Numbered from the stretch's first letter, positions 1 through 22,663 are shown. The stretch: 64,000 nt of DNA from Cristatella mucedo (GCA_009760855.2 WPIO01000093.1:428001-492000), one strand, 5' to 3'. A program made the numbers and translations. The notes: a model not told the origin generated them from the sequence alone.

Positions 1-314
1 TCAACCATAACCAATCCCTGCACCTCTAGCATAGGAGATGGCTTGGTTGGAACTCTGAGATTTATTGTATGGCGTTAAATCTATGTTCATCACCAGCTAA
101 AGATACTCTATATAATTTTATTGGTGGAAGAACCAAACTGGAGTTGCAGTAGTTCAAACTAGTCAGAGCCAGACAGCTTGGTATACGTTTGCCTTGCCAC
201 TGAGGAAGACAGCCCCTAATCTAAGACGGGGATCGAACGTGATGGCAGGCTGTGGAGGCAGTATTTTCCATGAAACTTTTAAAATTATGATCATGAAAAT
301 CTCTTAGTTAGGCC

Positions 315-440
315 TCACGCTTCGGCTGTCGTATGAGTCGAATTTCTGTTTTATTGCCATTTAGTTCACAGAAATATGCCGATAGCCAGGGTCGATTGTT
401 TGCATGGCGAGCATTCAGTTTATCTCTCGCTGCAGCATAT
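315..440 (-). mobile_element. LINE-B reverse transcriptase remnant
   Basis: Read on the minus strand this gives a degraded match to the segment after the RT catalytic box of the LINE-B copy at 5676-7028: KLNARHANNRPW here against [12 protein letters not shown] there, followed by an LNGNKTE block against LNDDKTE. It is a short dead fragment. The flanking 1-314 shows nothing I recognise. Confidence 0.6.
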
Positions 441-572
441 TTGGTTACAATTCTAGATAAAGATGGATATTCTCAGCATAGTAGTGACATTCGATTAAAT
501 TATCCCGAAAGACTTTTTCCAAAGTCTTGGTATAGAAGGAGAATAGGAAAGTAACGAGAAAGGACTTGAGGA

Positions 573-611
573 GTTCCAAAGATGGGCTGGTGTGCAGCCC
601 ATCTTTGGAAC
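573..611. repeat. Perfect 17-bp inverted repeat with 5-nt loop
   Basis: GTTCCAAAGATGGGCTG at 573-589 is followed by the loop GTGTG and its exact reverse complement at 595-611. There are no mismatches in the stem. No tail or flanking repeat identifies it as part of a known element. Apart from it, 441-870 shows nothing recognisable. Confidence 0.85.
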
Positions 612-869
612 GCCCGCATTCAAGTTGTCAGCCAGTCATACAATTTATATGTTCATGTCCTGGTCTCGGGAGACAGCATTTTACACTTTTTAACCATTGA
701 TCTTTCTTCTGCAACGTATAGACCTATACCTGCTGCCACTCGTAGCTATTAACATATAGATGACCTTCAAAACTTAAATTAAGATGTCCTGAATACAAGT
801 TTTTGATTTGGAACCTTTAAAAAATGCTTTTGAATGCTTATACTTATGCTTAAATGCTTATGAGTCAGA

Positions 870-1320
870 TAACATTAGCCCAGAAGAAGTTAAACCACTT
901 TTGCCCAGTCTCCACGTGGCTATTCACATCGAATATACTGGAACAAGTAGTGGAGGATCAGCTAAAGTCTTATATTAAACCTTGAATTATAACAAGAAAG
1001 TTCTAGTCAGACTGCAGATCTTATCGTTCTACTTAGTACGCAGCCCTAAAGGTGCACAGTGGTATCTAAATGAGGCATACTTTGCGTATTCTTCCTTTCT
1101 GTGCAGATGACTCAAGGCTGTCCCTGTAATTTGATTTATCCCTTGCTTCCAGCGTGTAGAGCTCTCTTAACTACCTTACCATACATGTAGCTGAAATTCA
1201 TTTTAATAAGGATGCAACAATTCTCAAATTGAGTGAAGATAAAAATCGCATACTATTTCTTGGAAAACCTAGTTTTTATCCGATATTGGAAAACCTTTTA
1301 AATGGGCATGCCGTCTGTTC
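870..1320 (+). mobile_element. Old LINE-A reverse transcriptase remnant
   Basis: A heavily decayed stretch still shows in order: a block like ILEQVVEDQLKSYI (compare TLERVVADQLNSYI in the best LINE-A copy), a degraded RT active-site block FCADDSRLSL (compare [10 protein letters not shown]), and LKLSEDKNRILFLGKPSF (compare [18 protein letters not shown]). It is separate from the next copy, which restarts at the endonuclease. Confidence 0.65.
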
Positions 1321-1324
1321 AAAA

Positions 1325-4275
1325 AGCCTTGACCTGCTAGTCATAACCTATACCTGGCTGAAATTGGTTTAGAGCCTGTCCGTTAGCGATGCAATCCCAT
1401 CAAGCTTCTCCTCATTCAAACCACCTCTAGATCAATCAAAACTGGTGGCGGAGTCATAGTTATCACGCTCTTTATTAAATTTCCAGCCATTTGCAGTCCC
1501 ATTGAATCATTTTTTCGAATTTGTTACTTTGAGTTCATCCGGCACTGTGCTAAACACGGTGGTTGTAGTCTATCACCTCCAAGTACTAAGTCCTCCTTTA
1601 TCTCAGATTTCTCTGGTCTTATTTAGATTCCGTGTGCAAGAAATTGATCTCACCATATTGCAGGGATTTTAAAATTTATTTTGATAACTTATCTAATGCC
1701 TTTAGCGCCAAATTTCTTGAACAGGCTGACTATATTTCTCTTGTGGCTCACGTGCTTAGCCCTACTCACATTGACGGTCACACCATCGACCGGATTTTCT
1801 CCTGCAACTGACTGCCTACTATCGTCACCTATTATTACCTAATTCTACGTATCTGACCACATGCAGATCTCATTCAGAGTGCAATCTGTGCACTCCTCAT
1901 TTAAAGTCACCTGCAAATTGCAAAACCGCAAGTGCCTTGACGTCGACTCCCTCAGCGAGAGATTATCGTCATGGCACCAGCTGCTCAATCCAAATTCCGA
2001 CCTTTCATCAATAGTAGAATGCTGCAACACGACATTAGTTGAGACACTCGGCGAGTTTATATCTCTGAATACGTGCACTGCTGGCACTCGCACAGACAAC
2101 CTGTGGTTTTACGCAGACATTAAACTAGCTAGGCCTACTACTAAGCACGAGCTTGAAAAAGCACACGCACGATCAGGAATGACTGACTGTCCATCGACAG
2201 TCATACAAAGACTACTGTAGATCGTACCAATTGATCCTAGGAAATGGCAAGTCTAACATCTACACAAAAAATGTTGAATCGCAGATGCACAGTCCAAAAA
2301 TGCTAATGTTTCCGATCAACTATCGCCTTAACTGCTCCAAAATTAGCTTCCTTAGATTGTTGTGATGATCTAGCAGATAATTTATTTCTCTAGCTTCCTT
2401 ATCCCCAAGACAGACAATATGAATGAGTCCGAACCCTGGGTAGCAGAATCCTCTTTGGAATTCTGTCCCTTAATGCCGTGCAAAATGTCAACGTCTATAA
2501 TCAAGGAGGTCATGAGAGACCTCATTTTGAAGTTTGTATACCTATCGAACAGTCCCGTTTCATCGTTGCATTCATCCACTGCTGCCATGCAGGAATAACA
2601 TCACAAATATGTCATTAACCTCTGGTCATGTCCCAAAACCTTTGAAACTTTGGCTGCAGCCAGGGTACAGCTCAAGAAAGCAACACTAAAATGAGTGAAG
2701 CTGAGGAACGTCCACCCGCAGGTCTCCGTTTTCCCGTTTTCCTAAGAAGCATACTGGAACGAGGTGCGGCAGACCAGCTGAACTCATATATACAAACTTC
2801 AAACATAACTAGTAAGGTCCAGTCTGGTATTAAAGCTAATCACTACAAAGAGTCTGCATTGCTTCATGTGCATAGCGAACCACTTAGGAATGAAGCTAAG
2901 GTAGAATATATCTGCTTGTTTTGCTTGACCTTTCGGCAGCTTTTGATACTACCAATCGATTCCATCTTAAGATCCTCTCATCTCACCTGGGCATCACTGG
3001 CACTGCATTGAAATGGTCCAGGTCCTATCGCAGTGGGAAACTCAAGGGTATTGATGATGTGAATGGAAAAAGATCATTCGAGGAACCGCTGACATATGAG
3101 GCTCCCCCCAGGGCTCCCCCGTGTTTGGTACGGTTCTTATCACGGTTTATACTCTCCCTTTTGCCGGTCTAACTTCCACGCACAACCTAGGCTTTCACTT
3201 CGATGCAGATGACACGCCGTTGTACCTTTGCTCTGATCACTCCCAGCCCTCCAGCACGTCGAATTCTGTCAGCTCAGCTCCCTTGCTGCATGCATTGATG
3301 ACATCCACACCTGGATGGCAGAAAACTGTCTTAAATTGAATAGTGATAAAACCAAGCGACTAGTTATGTGCAAACCATTTGTGATCTAGAAATTGAAATA
3401 CACAACGCTCAAAGTCGGCTCTGCCAGCATACCTCCTGCTGAATCTGCACGAAATCTACGTGTCCCGTTCCTATGTGACTTTTCATTAGACGACCACATC
3501 AGCTCCACAGTCAAGTCTGCCTCTAGCTATATAGTATCGCTAAAACTCGGGCTTACTTAGACAGGATACTATATCTGAATTGGTCCATGTATTTTTGACG
3601 TCCCATCTCGACAACTGTGAAGCGTAGCTTTCTGGTCTACCAGCCTTCGCCATCAGGCACTTACAGCTGGTGCAACACTCAGCAGCTAGGCTTGTCTGTC
3701 GTGAGTGCAGTAATGGCCACATCACACAACTTCTCGCCGACCTGAACTCGCTCATAGTCAAGCAACACATCGACTGCCGAAAGTTTCTGTCACTCACTTT
3801 TAGGTTCCTTCATTCTTTGGCTCCAGTCAACCTATCAGAATCGGAATGTAATAGTTTAGCTACAGCTTAACGAACCCTGAATTCGTTGATGACCGTGCCT
3901 TCAGTTTGTATGCTCCCAAAGCATGGAACTTACTTCCGACTGAATGTCACGACGTCTCCGGACTCGGCGACATTGAAAAAGGCCCTAAAATACACACATT
4001 TTCACGGCATTTATGAGGTCCGTGTGAATCGTTCTTTGCTTGGTTATGGGCGCTGACACTGTGCATGCTGCCACTAGCCATATTTTCAGGCTGACGCTGT
4101 GCATATCACCTCTAACGATGTTACGCTTGTAGTCGTTGAGCATACTACTACTAACAATGTGACCATTTTTCCTGGGCAGCATGCGTACAGTGCCTAGAAA
4201 GAGACTAAGTTCTCTGGGGCGCTATATAAACGAATTGTCATTTTTATTGTTAACATTATTATTATTATTATTATT
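1325..4275 (+). mobile_element. LINE-A copy, nearly full span, decayed
   Basis: A CR1/L2-like non-LTR retrotransposon. Endonuclease remnants occupy about 1340-1850, including the TGGGV block near 1440. The endonuclease-RT linker is at 1861-2220, RT blocks at 2690-3350, and the C-terminal thumb-like region (ARLVCRECSN) near 3690. The shared 3' hairpin and an (ATT)n tail lie at 4190-4275. Many stops and frameshifts break all reading frames, so the copy is dead. Orientation is the same as HPGD-like gene A. Confidence 0.8.
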
Positions 4276-4297
4276 GACATCATAAAATCTTAGTATG

Positions 4298-4560
4298 CTG
4301 TTCCTAAGTGACCTTTCACTAAACGACGAAATCAGCACCACTGTCTAGTCAGTCTATTTTCAGCCATGTCATATTGCATACATTGTGGCCCCTTGGATAC
4401 AGATACCATATCTAAGTTGCCCTTGCATTTGAGATACACTTTCTTGAATTCTGTAAGAAGTCCTGCAACTCTGTTCCTGGCCTGAGCAGTAAGGCACTTA
4501 AAGATGGTGCAAAACTCAGCAGCCAAGCTTTTCTGTCGGGAAAGTCGCAATCGATTCATT
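4298..4560 (+). mobile_element. LINE-A internal fragment
   Basis: Begins with the block equivalent to LSLDDHISSTVKSAYFQL and runs to the VQNSAAKLFCRE region that follows RT. It lies directly downstream of the (ATT)n tail of the previous copy and has neither its own 5' part nor a 3' tail. Confidence 0.65.
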
Positions 4561-4654
4561 AGAACACGCCCTGGCTCCCCATAAAAAGGGGCGTCAGCTC
4601 CCAAAGTCACATTGGTTTTTCCAACTTCCGTCGGGCACCGGCGGGCAACCCAAT

Positions 4655-4935
4655 TACTCTTCAGTTTCTTGACTACTGTTTTGTGCTAATTGGAAAATAT
4701 TATTGCCTATTATCAAAAACGTGTATGGTATATTGATTGTTCTTCCTCCAACAGTTGAACATATAACCTCATCTCTAATCAATTTTGCTTTAATATCCCT
4801 GAAATCGATCGTTTTATTTTCTGCCACTGTACAGACGCCACTTGGCAGCACCAGGATTGAGGTGGAAATATTTCCGAGCTGCTTCGGGTCGCTTGCATGT
4901 GAAGGCCTGCTTATGACTGTGACAGCGGCACAGTC
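4655..4935 (-). mobile_element. Possible Ty1/copia-like gag remnant
   Basis: The minus strand holds an open stretch with ILVLPSGVCTVAENKTIDF followed by RDIKAKLIRDEV. The spacing and character resemble the C-terminal part of copia gag proteins, where a leucine/proline-rich block precedes a short helix ending in a charged EE or DE pair. The resemblance is by eye. No LTRs, protease or integrase were found nearby, so this may be unrelated. Confidence 0.3.
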
Positions 4936-5212
4936 CAGAGCACGTCATTAGTCTGCATTTAAGAACGACTTTCCTTGAAGTTTCTTTTAAGAATGCGCAT
5001 GGCCGTTTCCAAGACGTTGGAAACAGAAGAATTGACTATTCGGGATGGATAGACTAAATAAAAACACGACGCTGCGTGCCCACCTGGCTTTAAGCAGGTT
5101 AATGTTTTTCCGAGATTTCCAGCAGCCCTGCATTAGGTCGATACAAATTGAATTTTCTTAATGCCTATACTCGTTGGACATGCATGTTTGACTGCGTTCG
5201 TTATGCTCATAG

Positions 5213-15236
<10,024 letters not shown>

Positions 15237-15377
15237 ACTCACGACTTCTACCAATGAACCAGAAACCACTTGCATATTCTTAACATCGCCCGCTGATTTC
15301 CTATTTAACACTCAGAACAGATGTTGACAGCTTCCTGTGAATATAATTTTTCATTTTAACATCTTGGTTTCTTTGGT

Positions 15378-15383
15378 ATTAAA
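15378..15383 (+). terminator. Candidate poly(A) signal ATTAAA, gene A
   Basis: ATTAAA lies 142 bp after the gene A stop codon. A canonical AATAAA is at 15907-15912. Either could end the transcript. From 15384 to about 16690 I see no other feature. Confidence 0.3.
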
Positions 15384-16738
15384 TCAATATTTCACTACAG
15401 TCTTGATTTTTAGTTTAAAACTGTACAAGTTTACACGCATGTTACGTGGTAATTTTAAATTCTTCTATGGAGTATTTGCAGATGAAAAATAGCCAATGTC
15501 ATTTGATCAGTGATTACAGGAAAAAAGAACTTCGAGCAGTTATATTTAGATGATAATATTCCAGTAGATGTTCAAAACACTGGAGTTATACTTATAGCTG
15601 TGAAAGAATTTATCGTGGCGCTTTAATGAGAGTTATGTAACGAGTTTTGTAAAAGCCTCACGAACCGATGTGAGTTCAACATGCAAATAACATTTATCAC
15701 AAGCATCATGCATGTATTGTATTCACGTTGTTTGCGGTCTTCAGTTTATGGTTCTTCACTAAATTCTAGACATAAATTTCCGTGAGCACATCTACGGTGC
15801 ACATGTAGTAGAATTAAAAGCAAAAGTCTCTCGCTTAGTGCATAAAAAGAACCCAATGTCTGTCAAGCATCGCAAATATTCTAATCTAAAAAATACGACA
15901 GACTCAAATAAACGAGATCTTCTTTTCGCAAGTGGCCTTGATAAGCATCTGGGAGAGCCGGCTAGATTTCACCTTTCTTAGTTTCTCACAACAGCCTAGC
16001 AGCATAGACATATGCACTCCTATTTTGAGCAGTTTTGAAGGTGCCTCAACACACACATTTATAGACACACACTTACGGAATACTAATCGTTCTGCTTTCT
16101 TGAACTTATGCTTTAATAATGGCATGTCTGATATTTCATAGAGGACCGAACCTGGACATTTACATAACATTTTTAAAGGCTAACTTTATAGTAATGCTTA
16201 TTTTTACTTGAAAAAGCTAGAAGATACTTTTTTCTTAGGAATTTCGTGACCTTACTCTGTATATACGCCGAAATCCTGTTCAATGCTAGATCAGTTGATT
16301 CAGCCCAATTTCACTTAAGAAATGTCTCTGAAATAAGAGCCTGAATCGGTAATAACACAGCAGCAAAACTTCATATATGGGTTGATGGCATGGCACCAGG
16401 GCTTCCTCCTCCTTAAACTAAAAAGAGTTCGTACCAAGAACACTTTCACCCAATACTGACAATGCCAAATTAACGGCACCTGGCCACGTAGTTATCTCGG
16501 GGTGAGCGCTGGAGGAGCGACAGCTTGGTTTGTCTAATCGTTAGAACGCAGACAGACGGGTGCGTCAACAACCACAGGGAAACTAAGCAATGCTACACAA
16601 AAAATCACAGGGCAACTAAGCAATCCAACTCAGAAAACCTTAGATACAACTAGGAAGGACTCGGTAAGTCAAGACAGGCCACCACCTTCGGGGGTTACCA
16701 GCGCGCACGCAAGTCCGAGGTGCGAGAAGCAGCACGTG

Positions 16739-16803
16739 ATGCAAACTGCACGACACTGCCTGCTGCTACTATTCGTGCTATTGACCAAAGAATCTCGAGC
16801 GAG
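16739..16803 (+). CDS. Possible first exon of a secreted protein
   Basis: ATG at 16739 (purine at -3) opens 21 codons reading MQTARHCLLLLFVLLTKESR then Ala, followed by the consensus donor AG|GTAAGT in phase 2. The short basic start, the LLLLFVLL core and the small residue after a polar stretch form a textbook signal peptide. The preceding 300 bp are richer in CpG than the flanks, as a promoter might be. I could not identify a downstream exon in 16804-22600, so the protein is unknown and chance remains possible. Confidence 0.35.
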
Positions 16804-17139
16804 GTAAGTGGAAAACTGATCGCGGGCTTACTGCCGCACAACCGTGGACCGACTGCTTTGCTTGATTCCCGACATTCGCGCTCGAATTTACGGTTTTAGC
16901 AGAGCATTACCTCTTAGGTTAGCGCGTAGACTTCTACCTCATTTCCAGGAGATCGAAGCTTCTCGAGCAAGTTAAATGGTAGCCTTTAAGCCCAGAGCAG
17001 TTGACTGTTCACAGGTGATAAACGCACACCTTTAAAACGACATTAGTGAACTGCTCCGAGTCCGAGGACAAGAGGCCAGCGTGGAAGTAGGGTTGAAACT
17101 CTATGACTGGAAAATCACCGGAAAAAACCGTCCTCTTCC

Positions 17140-17640
17140 TAAATGTAATGTAATGCATCTCCGTCCGTAATTACAAAAATATCCGATACTAAGTGGATGC
17201 TACGTGGGTAAGTGTTCTATAGCGTACTCGCAGCCTAAGCGGATTTCGGTCCGCGTACGGTAGCCAAAAGAATCCGTCTCCCACAGCGACGAGAAAGTGA
17301 GACATATATATGCTAAGTCGGCAGGAAATGTCGAGGAAGTGAGTAACACGAAAGTAGCTGCTCAGGACCGCTGGGGAAAACGTGCTGCAGTCAGCAGCAG
17401 GAGAATGGACATCGTTGGGCAAGAATTGAGGAAGCGAGTTCCACAGTCTAGGTCCCGCAGAGCAATAGCTCATATCGCCAACGGTCTTTTAGCATAAGAA
17501 TAGAGCGGCTAATTTATTGCGAAAAGAGAACCTGATGGTACGACAGAGCAAAGGCTGGTACAGCAACTCATCTAGGTACGATGTGTGAGACGCAGTGCTG
17601 CCGTGAAGCCATTCGCCAGTCAATGGTCGAGAAAATTACG
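17140..17640 (-). mobile_element. LINE-B 3' fragment
   Basis: The minus strand runs from the end of RT (SAGPRLWNSLPQFLPNDVHS) through the family's non-coding 3' region to GGACGGAGATGCATTACATT at its tail. Decayed. Confidence 0.75.
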
Positions 17641-18989
17641 TAGGTAGTTTAGTTTATTAATGCAGCCGACAAGCAGAACGTGAACCGTCTCAAAGACGGA
17701 CAAAGGACAAGCAACCAACGAGTCCAATGTATTGTAGTCCTAAATGATTACTATTGGCTGAGCAAGCCATCATGCATACTAATCTTAAGACTACTGGCTT
17801 CCCTTCCTGATCAAGCTCCGATCAGCCCCGATCATCCGCAGCTGGTGTGGCCTTGGCAGGGATCTATTGGCCTAGGTGCAGCTAATCAGCTGTGGCCTAC
17901 AGCTCCAAAAATAGCTAGTGTCCTGAGTCAGTCAGTGATGCACTGCAGGTCAAGGTGAAATTGTCCGGCGTAATGTGAAGCGGATTCAGCCAACATGATG
18001 GAGCCGAGCAAAAACGGGCCGACTGGATCAAAGTAAAAATCGCGCACTGTTTCTGACGATCGCCTGCAAGGACTGCGTCTAGTCAGGCAAATCAATCCAA
18101 ACAAGTCAGCAATGATGCGACTGTGTCACGATTTCTCTACCGTAATGACTTAGTATTAGTCTCTCAGCTAATTCTGATTGATTCTCGGCTGATTTAATAT
18201 ACTTGAGCGCCGAATCTCCACTGAGCACCTATTATCTCGCATGGGTGTTGCTGATTAAATATTGCAATTGCTTAGGTTCTACTTGAATGGCAGATTTAAT
18301 TTTTAACGGCCAACGGTCATCCTGTGAGCTTTTGAAGCGTTGGTAACTGGATATCTGATCGAGGTCCCGTCTTTTTGCATATTGCCAACGTAATCGCCTA
18401 GCGTAAGCTATACTTTCGGTATTGAAGCGAGCGACATACCGCAGTATTCATGCTTGTATACGTTCCCGCACCTCAAGCTCGCAATCTCTACCGCATTTTG
18501 GATTGCCAACAGTCACACTTAGTGACCTAACAATTGGGCCAAGCTAGTGATGGGCTTCAGTACGCTCCCAAGACCTTGAATTGATTGCCGTCAAGACATA
18601 CCCTGCAAAACTGTTACTCCTCGCATTAGCTCCGCCGGGTGGATTGTCCTTCGTGTGCATATAATTTCCAAAAAATTGTGTTGCCACAGATTAGTTTATA
18701 AACTTCCTTTCCGGCAAATGCGATGAGTCAAGAACTAGACATTAAATTCATGAAACACAATCTTGATTTTCCCATGTTTGTCTTTTAGCTCTATCTATCT
18801 ATCCTCTAAGCCTACTTCTACCTCGATCGTCGCCAGACACACCTACGTACCTGCACATCCTGTTCGATCACGTTCGCACTTAAATAGCCAGCAACTTCTT
18901 TGAGGCATGTAATAATTTGTCTAGCATGCTAACTTTGGGTGCGCCAAGGGTGTCACCCTAAAATTTTAGGACATCATCCTCGAGATTAG
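17641..18989. other. Intergenic, nothing recognised
   Basis: An open stretch at 17680-17958 (+) has no splice-site support or familiar motif. Otherwise no tails, SINE heads or exons were seen. Confidence 0.5.
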
Positions 18990-19765
18990 CTCATGTGGTA
19001 TCACTCTCAAAATGCCCGACACGGATCAGGGCACGCTGTTCCACTATGACTCATCATTTTAGATTAACATATTGCTTCCACGGTCGAGAAGGGCAACTTT
19101 AACTGAAAAAAATTGGCGAAATTATTCTCCTTAGACTGTAGAACCGGAGACAAATAAGCTTCAAGCGTTTGTGACATTATCCCCGAGTCTCCATCAAGCA
19201 TTGAATCGATGACGAGATCAACTCTGCTCGCTGTTTAGCACCAGCTGACCCATCCAATCACCGAGCTCCTCTAGTAAACTCTCATGCAGCCGGGTTCTGG
19301 GCTTCCTGTCGTCTAACCGTTCCTTGCGCTAAAATGCAATTCATTTTGGCAACTTGGCCTGCAGTCCGTATGCACCAAAGGTCTAGAACTGGCTTCCGAC
19401 AGCACCGGCATTGACTTAATTGACTGCATTGATCGTCCTTCAACTTTTGGCCTAACACGCACTTTTTCAGCTCAGCTTTCCATGTACCAAGTGAAATTTG
19501 TCGTTTTTTCCCCAATTTTTTGTGTACTTACCCGTGCATGATTCAAAAGAAAGCATATAATGGACCAGGAATCCTGACAGTCAGAGACCCTGCGTGTCTT
19601 CTAGCGTGCTTTTCGTATGCTGGTTTCAGCAAGATATCTTGCTTGTCATTCGCTCATCGTTATTTGTTTCTCTTGTACTGAGCTGTTAAGCACTTGAATT
19701 GAGATTTTGCTCTCTTCGGGCGCTATACACAATTGCTAGTAATCTTGAATTTGTATATGTGATTA
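18990..19765 (+). mobile_element. Decayed LINE-A-like copy
   Basis: Traces in order: a block like AKLFSLDCRTGDK...SVCDIIP (compare AKIRACLDKDTTSKLVHAFV), a PKVWNWLPT-like block near 19375, and a 3' end reading AAGCACTTGAATTGAGATTT then CTCTTCGGGCGCTATACA. The last is a degenerate form of the LINE-A/SINE-A hairpin. The 5' limit is uncertain. Confidence 0.55.
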
Positions 19766-20112
19766 GTCTCAAATTTATTATTATATGAATGGTAATGACC
19801 ATGTGGAGTCAGGAGCAAACAGTATGCCTTTGCCAACTTTGTGTAAGAGGTATGACTGCCGAGTTAGCTAAACGTGACATTCATTCCATAGGAACTAGAA
19901 GCAACTCCTGGCGGCAGCATCGTGGTTACACAACTGGTGACCGACCAATGCCACACGCTAGTATCAACGGCTGGCCAAACAGTTTCGGGCTCATAACCTC
20001 TATATGCGTGACATTGTATGAAACCATATTACTACCCGAACGAATGTACAGCCACAGCAGTGGCAGACATGCTGCAAGGATTTTGTTTCGGCTGAGTGTA
20101 CATGTCGTTGTG

Positions 20113-20280
20113 TAAGATATTTTCAAGTGAGTTCCACAGTCTAGGACCTACTGAACAAAAGCTTCTGCCGCCAGCGGTGTCAAGCATAGAAAATGGAGCA
20201 GCAAATTTATTGTCCACAGAGAACCAAAGGGCACACGAAGGCTTAAACTGGTGCAGCAGTTCAACTTGCTGGCAAACGAG
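20113..20280 (-). mobile_element. LINE-B fragment
   Basis: Matches the 7980-8140 part of the LINE-B copy at 7555: AGTTCCACAGTCTAGGACCT then AAAAGCTTCTGCCGCCAGC and GCTTAAACTGGTGCAGCAGT. Confidence 0.65.
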
Positions 20281-20699
20281 TTTGCTTATAGGCTTGCAAA
20301 ATGCAGGCCTCGTAGAAATAGACGGTGAGACTACCGAGTTAAATCATGCAGCAACATCCTTTCTCCTACTAAAGGGTATTTAACAAGCTAGTTGAGTGTT
20401 CGGGCATGGCCACGCCCACAATTCAGTTTCGCCCCTGCCGGATTCACACCACTCTGCTCGGTCAACGGGTGGCAGGCCACCTCATTAGGCACTGCTGTTG
20501 AACAGTATCGGCTGACTAAGCTGAATTTAATTGCTAAGGGTCAGCTGTGGTCGCGAGACCTGCTAGTCCTGCAGTGGAGGAACTTTCTGTCTGTGCATCG
20601 GCCTGTGCCCACTCTATCCACTCGCTCACTTTCTCTTCTCATCTCTACTCCTTCGGAGCTACTTCCACGACGGCTACTACCACGTCATCCATATGTGTA

Positions 20700-20880
20700 C
20701 GCTCGCCCGCTTTGCGTTTCCTGCGTATGATACAATACAGCCGTCGTCGTCAGTACAACAACTAGCTTGTGGGGGTTTCGTCCTACATCTCTGCGGCTGT
20801 GCCCACAAGTGCTTAAGTCCACTTGGATAATACCAGCTTCAATCCACCGAGTTCTGGATATTCTTTACAGCAAGACCGTT
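20700..20880 (+). mobile_element. Possible endonuclease remnant of another LINE
   Basis: A frame reading RRRQYNN, stop, LVGVSSYISAAVPTSA, then LDNTSFNPPSSG resembles the GGGVxxYI...LD......E block of CR1-type endonucleases. Too short and broken to be certain. The preceding 20281-20700 contains nothing else I can name. Confidence 0.3.
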
Positions 20881-20889
20881 ACAATAATG

Positions 20890-22170
20890 ATATTAATAAT
20901 AATACAATTGAAATAGTGCCCTCTGAGAACTCAATCGCTTTCTGGCAACTTGCTGCAAAGGAAGCACGATCGAGTGGTTAGTGGTAGCATGCTCAATAAA
21001 CAGCAAGAATAGCATGGTTAAGTGTGACATGCACAGGGTCAACATGCAAGTATGGTTAGTTGCAGCATGTATGGTGTCAGCGTGCATAAAGCACATAAGG
21101 ATGAATCACAGGCACCACCCAGATGCTGCAATAAACAGATGCATTTTTAGTTTCTTTTTAATTGTGGTCAAGTCAGGAGATGTCGTGACACAAGTCGGGA
21201 GTGAGTTCCAAGCTTTGGGAGCATACGAACTGAAGGGCACAGTCTCCAAAGCATCTCAGGTTTGTATGCAGTATAGGTAACAACAATTAGATTCCGAAAA
21301 GCCGATGCTACAATGCTCATCCTGGTGGGGGAGTAGATCTGATAGGTAGGCTGGAGCCAAAGAATAAAGGGACCTAAAAGTGAGTGACAAAAACTTGAAG
21401 TCGATGTGTTGCCTGACTGGTTGGTAGCCAGTGCAGGTCGGCGAGAAGTGGTGTGATGTGGCAACAGCGACGCTCATGACAGACGAGCCTAGCTGCAGAG
21501 TTTTGCACCAGCAGTAAGGCTCCTAACTGCACAGGCCGGCAGATCAGCAAGCAGTGAGTTACAAAAGTCAAGACGGGATGTCATAAATGCATGGATCAAT
21601 TTAGCTGTGGTATCCTGGTCTAAGCAAGCTCGAGTTTTAGCAATTTTATGTAGCTGAAAGTAAGTAGACTTGACTGTAGTGCTGATCTGGTTAGCTAATG
21701 AAAGGTCACTTTGGAACAATACACATAGACTTCGTGCAGATTCAACAGAAATGTGCTGGCAGGGCTGATTATGAGCATTAACCTTTCCAATTTCTGAATC
21801 CCACTTGGTTTACCCATGACTAGTAAGTTGATTTCATCATTCAATATAAAAAAGTTTGCTGCCATACATGTGCAGATGTCATCAATACATGCAGCATAGG
21901 AGTTGAGAGAATTCGAGGTGCTGGAGGGCTGGGAGGGATCAAAGCAGAGATACCGAGAGCCATCTGAATATAAGTGAAAGCCTAGGTAGGCTGTGCCTAG
22001 TAATCACATCGGCAAGGGGGATGTAAAACGTGAAAAAGAACAGCCCCAAGCACAGAGCCCTGAGGTGCCACATATTTCATAAGTTTCTCGGATGATCTTT
22101 GTCCATACACATCAACACTCTGGAGTCTCCCACTGAAGTAGGACCCGAGGATTGTGATGCAATACGTTCT
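20890..22170 (-). mobile_element. LINE-A, RT to 3' tail, decayed
   Basis: Minus-strand copy with its (ATT)n tail at 20883-20905, hairpin region at 20910-20960, C-terminal blocks (SARLVCHERRCCHITPLLAD, FQSDLSLANQISTTVKSTYF) and RT blocks up to VDVYGQRSSEKLMKYVAPQG near 22100. It lies just beyond the 3' end of GPATCH3, same strand. Confidence 0.8.
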
Positions 22171-22318
22171 TTCGTCGCAAAGTAGATGGCTTCGCTGGAG
22201 GAAATGGGTTCGCAATGGTGCCAGGCTCTAGTTAGAGACTCGTATAAGGTGGAATAAACCGGCTGGCTGTGAAGGAAACTAATAGTCTGACCTACTTGAA
22301 GAAACGGCCAGATATCCA

Positions 22319-22324
22319 TTTATT
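22319..22324 (-). terminator. Candidate poly(A) signal, GPATCH3
   Basis: AATAAA on the minus strand about 340 bp after the stop, before the decayed LINE-A copy. It implies a 3' UTR of roughly 350-370 nt. Confidence 0.4.
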
Positions 22325-22663
22325 GCCAATGTTCTGCAGAAACAACTCTTGCCAAACAGCAATAAATGAATGAGAATAAGTCAGCCATTGCCATGACACT
22401 GTAGTATCATGCTCAGACACAGCAGGCCCAGCGCCATTTGCCTTCTATTGAAGGCTTGCGAGAACAATGAAAATGCAAGCAGAGACTACTAATTCCAAAT
22501 TAGGAAAAAGGTCGACGGCTCATTCGGAGCACCAGCAGTTGATGAAACTGTAGGCATGGTATGCAGTGTCACGTAGGAGTCACTTCGTGTTTAGCTCACT
22601 GTCACAGGACCACCATTCACAGGCTTGACAACGCAGCAGCAAATAGCAAGATCTTGAACACAG

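Noticed and set aside
1-5212. Exons 1-2 of HPGD-like gene A
   Set aside because: I looked for TGxxxGxG and NNAG-bearing exons on the plus strand and found none; they are presumably to the left of the window.
17680-17958. 92-codon plus-strand frame as a second exon of the signal-peptide gene
   Set aside because: No acceptor in the required phase at its start and no recognisable domain.
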